NCBI GenBank assembly: GCA_900316475.1
Contig: ONDA01000001.1
Coordinates: 1 to 64,000 of the forward strand
Length of the DNA: 64,000 nucleotides
Direction: 5' to 3'
From: an uncultured Prevotellaceae bacterium
GTDB taxonomy: Bacteria > Bacteroidota > Bacteroidia > Bacteroidales > Bacteroidaceae
Made by a program: the position numbers and the translations under genes. The notes beneath the pieces are model-generated. The model did no database searches, had not been told where the DNA came from, and saw nothing but the letters and a program-made list of their open reading frames with translations. This document shows positions 57,281 through 64,000 of this stretch, piece by piece (the first letter of the stretch is position 1; the number at the start of each line of letters is the position of its first letter).

Positions 57281-59096
57281 TGACTTCATATTTCAGCATC
57301 TGGTAGAGCGCTACCACGTCCGCCACTGTTTCTTGGTGACGGGTGGCGGAGCCATGCACCTGAACGATTCTATCGGCCACACGCCAGGGCTCAGCTACGT
57401 ATGTAACCACCATGAGCAGGCCTCGGCCATCTGTGGTGAGGGCTACTATCGTGCGAGCGGGCAGCTGGCTGTTACTTGTGTCACAACAGGTCCCGGTGGC
57501 ACCAACGCCATTACCGGTGTTCTGGGACAATGGCTCGACTCTATCCCCGGCCTGTATATCTCTGGACAGGTGAAGCAGTCGACGACCATTGCTGCCTGCC
57601 CCCAACTGCCTCTGCGCCAGCTGGGCGACCAGGAGGCTGACATCAAGAGTATGGTGCAGTCAATCACAAAATACTGCGTCACCATTACTGATGTGCATGA
57701 TGTCAAGTACGAGCTCGACAAGGCTATTGCTATCGCCCTGAACGGTAGGCCAGGTCCTGTATGGGTAGACGTTCCTCTCGATATCCAGGGCGCCTATGTT
57801 GAGGAGTCAGAGATGCGTGAGTTCGACCCTGCCGAGCTGACCGATCCTGTTGATCACGCCCTGGTCGACCGCCAGCTTCAACAACTCGTTGAGCGTCTTC
57901 AGCACGCCAAGTCGCCGGTAGTATATGTAGGCAACGGCGTCAGACTGGCAGGGCGTGCGGAGCAGTTTGTAAGGCTGGCCGAACAATGGGGCGTCCCTGT
58001 CGTGACGGCTATCAGCGGCAGCGACCTGCTATGGTACGACCATCCGCTGTATTTCGGTAAGCCTGGCATCTGCGGTGACCGCATCGGTAATATCATGGTG
58101 CAGAATAGCGACTTACTCATCATCATGGGTACCCGACTGAGCATCCGCCAGGTGAGCTATGCCTACGACTTGCTGGCACCGAGGGCCTACAAGGTGATGA
58201 TTGACGCCGATGCCGCCGAGATGGAGAAACCGACGCTCAGCATAGACCTGAAAATACATGTTACGCTTGATGAGGCTATCGACAAGTTGCTGGCATTAAA
58301 AGCCGCGGTAGCTGACTTCGGCCGCTGGCGGGAGTGGGGCCGCGATATTGAAAAGCAGCTGCCAACGCTCTTCGACGACAATCCCGACTGCGAGGGCTAT
58401 ACCAATAGCTACCGCTTCGCCGACGAACTGTTCCGCCAGCTTCAGGGCGGCGACGTCGTCGTCACGGGAAACGGCACGGCCTACACCTGTACTTATCAGG
58501 CTATGAAGGTGAAGCAAGGCGTGCGCGTCTTTGCCAATCAGGGCTGTGCTGCTATGGGCTACGGCCTGCCTGCCGCTATCGGTGCCTGTGTGGCAAATCT
58601 CTCACTTCCCACCTCTCATCTCTCACCTCGTACCATCTGTGTCACGGGCGACGGCTCTATCCAGATGAATATCCAGGAGTTGCAGACGCTGGTCACCTAT
58701 CATTTGCCACTGAAGCTCTTTGTCATCGAGAACGAGAGCTATCTGGCCATCAAGACCACCCAGAAGTCATTCTTCAAGGGACGTTTCACTGGTAGCAATC
58801 CTGCCAGTGGCGTGGTCTGTCCCGATTTGTCGAAGTTGGCAGCAGCCTACGGCATCCCCTATGTCAGCATCAGCGAGAACGGGCCTGCGCTGACGGAAAC
58901 CATCAGCCGCACGCTGACCACCGAGGGGCCTGTCATCTGCGAGGTACACATGCACCCTGAGCAGACGCTCTTCCCGAAGTCGGCCTCGTTTATGGACAAG
59001 GAAACGGGACGTATGTCGTCAGCGCCGTTAGAGAAGATGGCACCCTTTATGCCCGATGAACTGCAACAAAAGTGCATCTATCAACTTGACGATTAA
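57267..59096 (+). CDS. acetolactate-synthase-like ThDP enzyme (YerE-like), with a repeat insert
   Basis: Protein of 609 aa. CNHHEQASAICGEGYYRASG supplies the ThDP-activating Glu50. TGPGGTNAITGVLGQW and the FAD-type middle domain match acetolactate synthase relatives. GDGSIQMNIQELQTL (from residue 461) is the Mg-ThDP motif. Among CDP-3,6-dideoxyhexose genes the best precedent is YerE, which adds a two-carbon unit from pyruvate to C4 of the keto sugar. Just before the ThDP motif, NLSLPTSHLSPRT (about residues 444-456) is encoded by CTCTCAC/CTCTCAT-type repeats. ATG 57267 overlaps the reductase. Confidence 0.82.
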   Translation: MIKVSDFIFQHLVERYHVRHCFLVTGGGAMHLNDSIGHTPGLSYVCNHHEQASAICGEGYYRASGQLAVTCVTTGPGGTNAITGVLGQWLDSIPGLYISGQVKQSTTIAACPQLPLRQLGDQEADIKSMVQSITKYCVTITDVHDVKYELDKAIAIALNGRPGPVWVDVPLDIQGAYVEESEMREFDPAELTDPVDHALVDRQLQQLVERLQHAKSPVVYVGNGVRLAGRAEQFVRLAEQWGVPVVTAISGSDLLWYDHPLYFGKPGICGDRIGNIMVQNSDLLIIMGTRLSIRQVSYAYDLLAPRAYKVMIDADAAEMEKPTLSIDLKIHVTLDEAIDKLLALKAAVADFGRWREWGRDIEKQLPTLFDDNPDCEGYTNSYRFADELFRQLQGGDVVVTGNGTAYTCTYQAMKVKQGVRVFANQGCAAMGYGLPAAIGACVANLSLPTSHLSPRTICVTGDGSIQMNIQELQTLVTYHLPLKLFVIENESYLAIKTTQKSFFKGRFTGSNPASGVVCPDLSKLAAAYGIPYVSISENGPALTETISRTLTTEGPVICEVHMHPEQTLFPKSASFMDKETGRMSSAPLEKMAPFMPDELQQKCIYQLDD

Positions 59097-59484
59097 AGAC
59101 ATCATACAGAAGTACTACGACGTAGTCGACAGTCAGTTCCTGCGTTTCGTGTTAGTCGGTGGTCTGAACACTGCCTTCGGCGTGGGTGTCTACTGTCTCG
59201 CCATCTTCGTGGGTCTTCCCTATTTCGTGGCGACGCTGATAAGTAATGTGCTGGGTGTCCTTTTTAATTTCTTCACGACGGGCAATCTTGTGTTTCGCAA
59301 CGGCAATCCGCGTCTTATCGTCCGTTTCGTGGCCTGCTATGTGGTCATCTATTTTATCAATACGGCCGTCGTGAAACTCTTTCTGATGAGTGGGCTCAAC
59401 AGCTATTGGGCAGGCATTGCGGCCACGCCTGTTGTTGCTCTCTGTTCTTATTTCTTACTGAAACGATTCGTCTATAAAGCATGA
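59056..59484 (+). CDS. GtrA-like flippase
   Basis: Protein of 142 aa with four membrane segments. FLRFVLVGGLNTAFGVGVY and NVLGVLFNFFTTGNLVF are the family blocks. It flips a polyprenyl-phosphate-linked sugar to the periplasm. The start at 59056 overlaps the ThDP gene by 41 nt; no later ATG keeps helix 1. Overlaps the GtrB-like gene by 4 nt, as in serotype-converting gtr operons. Confidence 0.87.
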   Translation: MNCNKSASINLTIKDIIQKYYDVVDSQFLRFVLVGGLNTAFGVGVYCLAIFVGLPYFVATLISNVLGVLFNFFTTGNLVFRNGNPRLIVRFVACYVVIYFINTAVVKLFLMSGLNSYWAGIAATPVVALCSYFLLKRFVYKA

Positions 59485-60437
59485 AAAAAATAAGTATAGT
59501 GACCCCGTGCTATAACGAGGAACCAAACGTCGAGGAACTGTATCGGCAGGTAAAGGCACAGTTTGAGCGCCTGAGCGGTCGCTACGACTACGAACATATC
59601 TTCATCGACAACGCATCGACGGACGGCACCGTCAGGGTGCTGAAAGAGTTGGCGTCCAAGGACCATCGTGTGAAGATTATCATGAACGCCATGAACTTCG
59701 GTCATATTCGCTCGCCTTTTTATGGGCTGTGTCAAGCCACTGGCGACGCTGCCATGCTTGTCGTGGCCGATCTGCAAGACCCGCCAGAACTCATCCCGCA
59801 GTTCCTGGAGCAGTGGGAAGCTGGCCATCGCGTGGTTATCGGCGTGAAGAACAAGAGCAAGGAGAATCCCCTAATGTACGGTCTGCGCACGGCCTTTTAT
59901 AAGATTATCAAGGCCATCAGTGAGACCCGTCAGGTGGAGAACTTCACCGGCTTCGGCCTCTATGACCAGTCGTTCATCAAGTTGCTTCGGCAGATTGACG
60001 ACCCCTATCCCTATATGCGCGGCCTGGTGGCAGAGTATGGTGGCGACTTAGGTGAGGTGTTCTTCACGCAGCCGAAGCGTCTGCATGGTAAGACGAAGAA
60101 CAATTTCTATACGCTTTACGATATGGCCATGCTGGGCTTTGTCAACCATTCCAAGGTGCCCCTCCGTATGGCAAGCTTCCTGGGCTTCATCTGTAGTGGC
60201 ATCAGTCTGTTGGTGGCTCTGGCCTATCTCGTGATGAAACTCTGCTTCTGGGATTCTTTCCAGTTGGGAATGGCTCCGCTCATCATCGGTCTCTTCCTCT
60301 TTGCCAGCGTTCAGCTGTTTTTCCTTGGTGTCGTCGGCGAGTATGTTGGCAGCATACTGACGCAGGTGCGTCGCCGGCCGTTGGTCATCGAGAAAGGGCG
60401 CGTCAATTTTGATCAAGACGTTCCTTCGGAATCATAA
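59481..60437 (+). CDS. GtrB-like polyprenyl-phosphate glycosyltransferase (GT2)
   Basis: Protein of 318 aa. ISIVTPCYNEEPNVEELY, HIFIDNASTDGTV and VVADLQDPPELIPQF are the GT2 motifs, the last including the catalytic Asp-x-Gln-Asp type pattern. Two C-terminal membrane helices (about residues 230-300) anchor it, as in GtrB and DPM synthases. It transfers a sugar from a nucleotide to polyprenyl phosphate. Next to a CDP-sugar pathway the donor may be that CDP-sugar, which would be unusual. Its 3' end overlaps the convergent gene by 35 nt. Confidence 0.88.
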   Translation: MKKISIVTPCYNEEPNVEELYRQVKAQFERLSGRYDYEHIFIDNASTDGTVRVLKELASKDHRVKIIMNAMNFGHIRSPFYGLCQATGDAAMLVVADLQDPPELIPQFLEQWEAGHRVVIGVKNKSKENPLMYGLRTAFYKIIKAISETRQVENFTGFGLYDQSFIKLLRQIDDPYPYMRGLVAEYGGDLGEVFFTQPKRLHGKTKNNFYTLYDMAMLGFVNHSKVPLRMASFLGFICSGISLLVALAYLVMKLCFWDSFQLGMAPLIIGLFLFASVQLFFLGVVGEYVGSILTQVRRRPLVIEKGRVNFDQDVPSES

Positions 60438-62202
60438 TCTTGTAATAGCCGTTGCTCCAGGCCGTCTTATACCGATGCTCGCCGATGAAGCGTAGGATGT
60501 TTTGCTTCATGTCGAGATTGGAAAAGGCCATCCTGCTGTCAAGTGCGTAGTAGTCGTCCTGTATCTCCGACCAGTTGTTGCTCGAATAGAAGTACTGCAT
60601 CACCAGTACGGGCATCGTGCTGGTCTCCCTCTCAGCCTGCATGAATTTCCTGACATACTGTTTCCCGTAGAAGACGCACGGCCAGGAGATACCGGCGAAA
60701 GGCCGGGTGTCGGTGAGGTAGTAGACGAGGGGCGAGGAGTCGTAGACGAGTAGCGTGTCGCCAGCCTTGACATATCGTTTCAGTTCATCCAGCATCGGGT
60801 TGACGATGGCAGCCTTCTCGGCTCCTGTATAGATGCCTTTGGCCATGGAGCTGTTGATAGGGTGTACCTTGGCGATGCGGTCTCCCGGGTCGTAGTACAC
60901 CTTGTGCTCTATTTTTATGAAGATGGTGACCAACAATACCAGCAGGCAGAAGGCATAGCCGTATTTGATGTGTGATGCCGGTGCCTTCAGTCCCGACTGG
61001 GTATTCTTTGCGCTGGGTGAGCAGAAGAGCAGGTAGATGGTCTTCTGCTTTTCGGCGGATCTGCTGATAAAGTCGTAGATGCCGCTAAGTCCGACGGGCA
61101 GCATCAGCCATGTGCCTACCCACATTGTCTGGAAACCGCCGTCGCTTCCTAATGGGAATATCAGTGACATGATGATGGCACCGAGGGCTATGGCGCGTTT
61201 GTCTTTCTCCTTATTGTAATAATAAAGGGAACCGAAGAGCCCCAGACCGTTCATCATCGCCAGCAGTGTGTCGCCCAGCATGTTGCTGCGCATATAGGTG
61301 TTCTGGTAGAGGAAGAACACGACGGCAGCCAGTCCGGCGAGCCCCAGGAGACGGCTCTTCAGTCGGAAGGCCACACCGGCGACGACGGCCAGCAGGCAGA
61401 AAACGAAGAAGTGCCAGACACAGCTGAGGTAGTTGTCGATATACTTCGTCAATAGTGCGTCCGAGGCATGGGTGCTGTCTCCGCCAAGTGTCTCCGGGAT
61501 AGATGTGATGAGCTCTACCGTCAGCTTGTCAGCCCCCCAGTATACCAAAAGCTCCCAGACGGCGATGGTGGCGGTGATGAAGCCGCAGCCTATGGTCAGG
61601 GCGTATGTTGCGTTTTTGCGTAGTTCCAATTTCATGGTCTCGCGAGGGGTGACGATGAAGGGCAGTGCCAGAAAGGCGAGACTGGCCAGGTTGGGTAGGC
61701 GGACGAAGACGTTGACGCCTAACAGCAGGCCGCCTCCAAACATCAGGCTGTAGCGTCGGCGCAGCGTACCTTCGCATAGGAGGATAAAAGCGACGATGCC
61801 GATGAATGCTGTCAGCGTGTTATAGCCGAAAGGCTTTGGGTCGCCGGCCACGAAGACAGTCTGCATCAGTAGTCCCATCAGTACGGTCTTCGGCTCAAAA
61901 TAGCGTTTCAAGTAGAGGAAGGCCACAATCTCGGTCAGCGTGACGACAAGGATGCCCCAGAGACGCATGCCGAGGATGCCGCCATGAGGGAACAGGTGGT
62001 CGAGTGTCCAGCCTAAATAGCACGTCAGCGGATAGCCGCCGGCTCCCTGGGCGAAGTCAATGTCGTTGCCGAACCAGTGGTATAGTGACATCAGGTATCC
62101 CTCGTCTGTCAGGTCGAAGCCGTGAATGGCACAGTGAACCTGATAGGCGACGGACAATATGATGACCAATATAGCCCCCAATGATTGCTTGTACTGTTTC
62201 AT
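60403..62202 (-). CDS. GT-C-like polytopic membrane protein (paralogue of 51429-53030)
   Basis: Protein of 599 aa with 11-12 predicted helices and a C-terminal soluble domain. IHGFDLTDEGYLMSLYHWF is the acidic first loop typical of GT-C enzymes. It is convergent with the GtrB-like gene and overlaps it by 35 nt. It could be the third component of a gtr-type system, using the flipped lipid-linked sugar to decorate a surface glycan. Acceptor and sugar unknown. Confidence 0.72.
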   Translation of the reverse strand: MKQYKQSLGAILVIILSVAYQVHCAIHGFDLTDEGYLMSLYHWFGNDIDFAQGAGGYPLTCYLGWTLDHLFPHGGILGMRLWGILVVTLTEIVAFLYLKRYFEPKTVLMGLLMQTVFVAGDPKPFGYNTLTAFIGIVAFILLCEGTLRRRYSLMFGGGLLLGVNVFVRLPNLASLAFLALPFIVTPRETMKLELRKNATYALTIGCGFITATIAVWELLVYWGADKLTVELITSIPETLGGDSTHASDALLTKYIDNYLSCVWHFFVFCLLAVVAGVAFRLKSRLLGLAGLAAVVFFLYQNTYMRSNMLGDTLLAMMNGLGLFGSLYYYNKEKDKRAIALGAIIMSLIFPLGSDGGFQTMWVGTWLMLPVGLSGIYDFISRSAEKQKTIYLLFCSPSAKNTQSGLKAPASHIKYGYAFCLLVLLVTIFIKIEHKVYYDPGDRIAKVHPINSSMAKGIYTGAEKAAIVNPMLDELKRYVKAGDTLLVYDSSPLVYYLTDTRPFAGISWPCVFYGKQYVRKFMQAERETSTMPVLVMQYFYSSNNWSEIQDDYYALDSRMAFSNLDMKQNILRFIGEHRYKTAWSNGYYKIMIPKERLDQN

Positions 62203-62230
62203 AGAATGTCTATAGCGGCATTTTGCGCTG

Positions 62231-62238
62231 CAAAGTTA
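62231..62238 (-). promoter_or_regulatory. -7 promoter box (minus strand)
   Basis: The minus strand reads TAACTTTG followed by GCAGCGC. The leader is about 25 nt to ATG 62202. Confidence 0.7.
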
Positions 62239-62562
62239 CGAAAAAGTAGAGAGCAGAACAAAACTTTTTGCTCTTTTTTGTGCAGCTGTTTTTCCCTGTG
62301 CTATGATTCTTCTTCTGCAATCTAAAAAAACGAGGCACCTGGTGGGAAAGATGATTTTTTTTCGTGTTTATCGTCACGCCTGGCCTATCTGATTGAAAAT
62401 GAGCGAGTTACGACGTGACGACAAGGTGGTGGGGTGACGACACACCTTTGCTTTGTCGTCACTTCCTTGTTTTGTCGTCACGCCGCAACTTATTGAAAAT
62501 CAACGGATTACCACCTAAGTGACGACAAAGATGTTTCAAATATTTTTTTTGTAGATTCACCA

Positions 62563-62610
62563 CACGGCCTCTCGTAAAAATTTCGCGGCCTTTCGTAAAA
62601 ATTTCACGGC
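62563..62610 (+). repeat. 21-bp tandem repeats, CACGGCC family
   Basis: CACGGCC at 62563, CGCGGCC at 62584 and CACGGCG at 62605 keep the exact 21-bp period. Spacers are TCTCGTAAAAATTT and TTTCGTAAAAATTT. Confidence 0.8.
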
Positions 62611-62635
62611 GTGGAAAAAGTGCGTAACAACAAAG

Positions 62636-62665
62636 AGCGCCCGGCTGCAGCCGGACGCCCCCTTT
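62636..62665 (-). terminator. terminator hairpin of the SusE/SusF-like gene
   Basis: CCGGCTGCAGCCGG is a perfect 14-bp palindrome, extended by GCG/CGC pairs either side after one mismatch. On the minus strand it is preceded by AAAGGGG and followed by TCTTTGTTG, a weak U-tract. It lies 23 nt after the stop codon. Confidence 0.7.
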
Positions 62666-62687
62666 AAGTAAAGTCAGTGGTCGTTGA

Positions 62688-64000
62688 TTACTTGTACGAA
62701 CCAGAGCCATTGTTGAAGTTCAGGTAGCACTTCTGGCCTGCGTTGACCTTGACACGAGCCTGGTCGCCGCCACTGGCACGGTAGTCGATGGCGCCTGTGT
62801 TAGTGACGACGAATTCCGTCTGCCACCATTCGAAGCCCTCAAGTTTGACGCACATGCGCACTTCAGCGTCATTGACGAAGGCTGGCGACACGAACTTGCC
62901 CTTTTCTGTAGTGGGAATGGTGAAGAGGCCCGAGGTGTCGACATTCCAACCTGCGGAGCTGCAGTCGCCAATGAGGTAGACCTCAGGCTTGAGGAACTCG
63001 ACGATGCGCTCCTCGCCGTTGATGACCTTGATGAGATACCAGCCGGCATTGCCCACGACGATGTTGTTGTCGCCGCTCGGGTTCATGCCTGCCGAGTCGA
63101 TGATCTTGGCCGACATACCGAAATCGTTACCCCAGCCTGCCTGCGGAGCGAACTTGAACTGCTCACCCTCGTGCAGGTAGATGATTATCCACGAGGTGTT
63201 GTTGGCAGTCTCGCCTTCCCATGTCTTGACGAGTACGGGGACGAGAGGTATCCAGCCGTTGTCGCCGCCGCCCCAGTTGTAGTGGTCGCCGGTGAGGTAG
63301 AGTATAGGATCAGTGTCGATGATGGTCATGTTGGCGGCCATGTTGGGCTCGACAGTGTAGGTGCTTGTCATGGCGTTGACGGTGATGGTGTAACTATCGG
63401 CATCCTCGTCAGCGCTGAACTTAATGTTACCGCCGGCATTGCTGTTCGACAGCAGGCCTTCGTAGGCAGGAGTGTCGACACCAACAGGTGCTGAGAAGGC
63501 ACGGTTCCACGAGTTAACAGTACCGTCGGCATTGAAGTCGGCTGCGGGAATCATCTTAATCTCGTAGGTCTCGATGCCGTCTACGGCATCGATGGTCACC
63601 GAGAACTCGGGATTGTCGTAGACGTCGCCACCGCTGTTGGTCATGTGGAACGCATCGACGCGTGTACATGTCCAGCCGTCGATATTGCCGACCACGTAAT
63701 AGCCATTAGCATCAATATATGGTGCAGCAAGCTTGGCCTTCAGTTGGAAGGGTGACGAGGCACGTTGTACGCTGACATTACCGTCAGCCGTGGCGTTGAC
63801 AGCAATTGTGACTATTGTAATGTTCAGTGTACGCTCCGTGGGGTTGGCGCCATAAAGCGTCTTGACAGCCTCTATCAGGTCGCTGGTAGCCACGTAGCCG
63901 TTAGCATCGGCAGTCAGCACTTCATCGAGCGTCTTGCTGTTGTCTTCGTTAGAGATAATCACGGAATAGTCTTCAGCCTGCTCTGCGGTGAGGTTTGTCG
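62688..64000 (-). CDS. SusE/SusF-like surface glycan-binding protein, 5' end beyond the window
   Basis: About 437 codons are visible and the frame is open to the last base. The visible N-terminal part includes NLTAEQAEDYSVIISNEDNS and LIEAVKTLYG, a SusE-type domain. Two or three beta-sandwich modules follow, with starts like YYVVGNIDGWTCTRVDAFHM, LYLTGDHYNWGGGDNGWIPL and VYLIGDCSSAGWNVDTSG. These are the repeating starch-binding-type modules of SusE/SusF. It is expected as an outer-membrane lipoprotein beside a SusC/SusD pair to the right. The apparent start at 63962 is a GTG inside the gene. Confidence 0.85.
   Translation of the reverse strand, partial: TNLTAEQAEDYSVIISNEDNSKTLDEVLTADANGYVATSDLIEAVKTLYGANPTERTLNITIVTIAVNATADGNVSVQRASSPFQLKAKLAAPYIDANGYYVVGNIDGWTCTRVDAFHMTNSGGDVYDNPEFSVTIDAVDGIETYEIKMIPAADFNADGTVNSWNRAFSAPVGVDTPAYEGLLSNSNAGGNIKFSADEDADSYTITVNAMTSTYTVEPNMAANMTIIDTDPILYLTGDHYNWGGGDNGWIPLVPVLVKTWEGETANNTSWIIIYLHEGEQFKFAPQAGWGNDFGMSAKIIDSAGMNPSGDNNIVVGNAGWYLIKVINGEERIVEFLKPEVYLIGDCSSAGWNVDTSGLFTIPTTEKGKFVSPAFVNDAEVRMCVKLEGFEWWQTEFVVTNTGAIDYRASGGDQARVKVNAGQKCYLNFNNGSGSYK

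Larger units (their letters stand above)
62250..62687. other. non-coding gap with mirrored 8-mer repeats
   Basis: No supported gene. GTGACGAC occurs at 62415, 62434 and 62519, and its complement GTCGTCAC at 62455 and 62474. The first two and the complementary pair are each 19 bp apart, giving a mirror arrangement. TTGAAAAT with a following CGAGTTA or CGGATTA motif occurs twice (about 62391 and 62492). A three-unit CACGGCC array follows at 62563-62610, then the terminator of the next gene. Confidence 0.7.

Overview
The window looks like chromosomal DNA of a Bacteroidota bacterium of the order Bacteroidales, most probably Prevotellaceae. Three things support this. Almost every transcription unit starts at a TAnnTTTG -7 box, the Bacteroidota sigma factor signature. 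Many secreted proteins are lipoproteins with acidic residues after the lipid-modified Cys. The right edge carries the end of a SusE/SusF-type surface glycan-binding protein. I found no tRNA, rRNA, CRISPR array, prophage or intact insertion sequence.

Layout. 1-1000: an intergenic repeat array and a translationally coupled pair of unknown genes. 1280-9146: a five-gene secreted lipoprotein operon, enclosed by 68-bp near-perfect direct repeats. Its second gene fuses a periplasmic binding fold to a legumain-like (peptidase C13) domain with the catalytic residues in place. 9300-18578: an envelope glycan island with two GT87-like membrane glycosyltransferases, GtrA, a WaaE-like GT2, an LpxL-type acyltransferase, a GT11 fucosyltransferase, a YejM-like sulfatase-fold protein and two further glycosyltransferase-like genes. 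18733-29833: housekeeping genes (cysS, a papain-like lipoprotein, a U32 protein, sufE, nrdD/nrdG, a Na/Pi symporter, a TGS-uridine kinase protein, YccF). 29834-30805: a long non-coding stretch with a 438-bp palindromic element. 30806-34292: a low-GC accessory patch with an AAA ATPase plus PD-(D/E)XK-like nuclease pair, and decayed toxin-antitoxin remnants. 34340-39685: a minus-strand operon running from a conserved unknown gene through rpoN, a PAP2-like protein, purE and ispG to a TlpA-like thioredoxin. 39778-44397: yitT, DUF3737, patB-like and a LytS/LytR-type two-component pair. 44531-62202: miaB, an MsbA-like ABC exporter and a second envelope glycan island. 62688-64000: the truncated SusE/SusF-like gene.

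How the genes work together. The second glycan island encodes glucose-1-phosphate cytidylyltransferase, CDP-glucose dehydratase and the Fe-S/PMP 3-dehydrase (rfbF, rfbG, rfbH), followed by an SDR reductase and an acetolactate-synthase-like ThDP enzyme. That set matches the known logic for CDP-yersiniose, a branched 3,6-dideoxyhexose. A GtrA flippase, a GtrB-like polyprenyl-phosphate transferase and GT-C membrane proteins follow, so the sugar is probably added to an envelope glycan on the periplasmic side.

The strongest candidates for something undescribed are the C13-protease lipoprotein operon and the ATPase-nuclease pair. Next come the yersiniose-like pathway, the 21-bp-period and palindromic intergenic elements, and the repeat insertions inside coding sequences of conserved enzymes.
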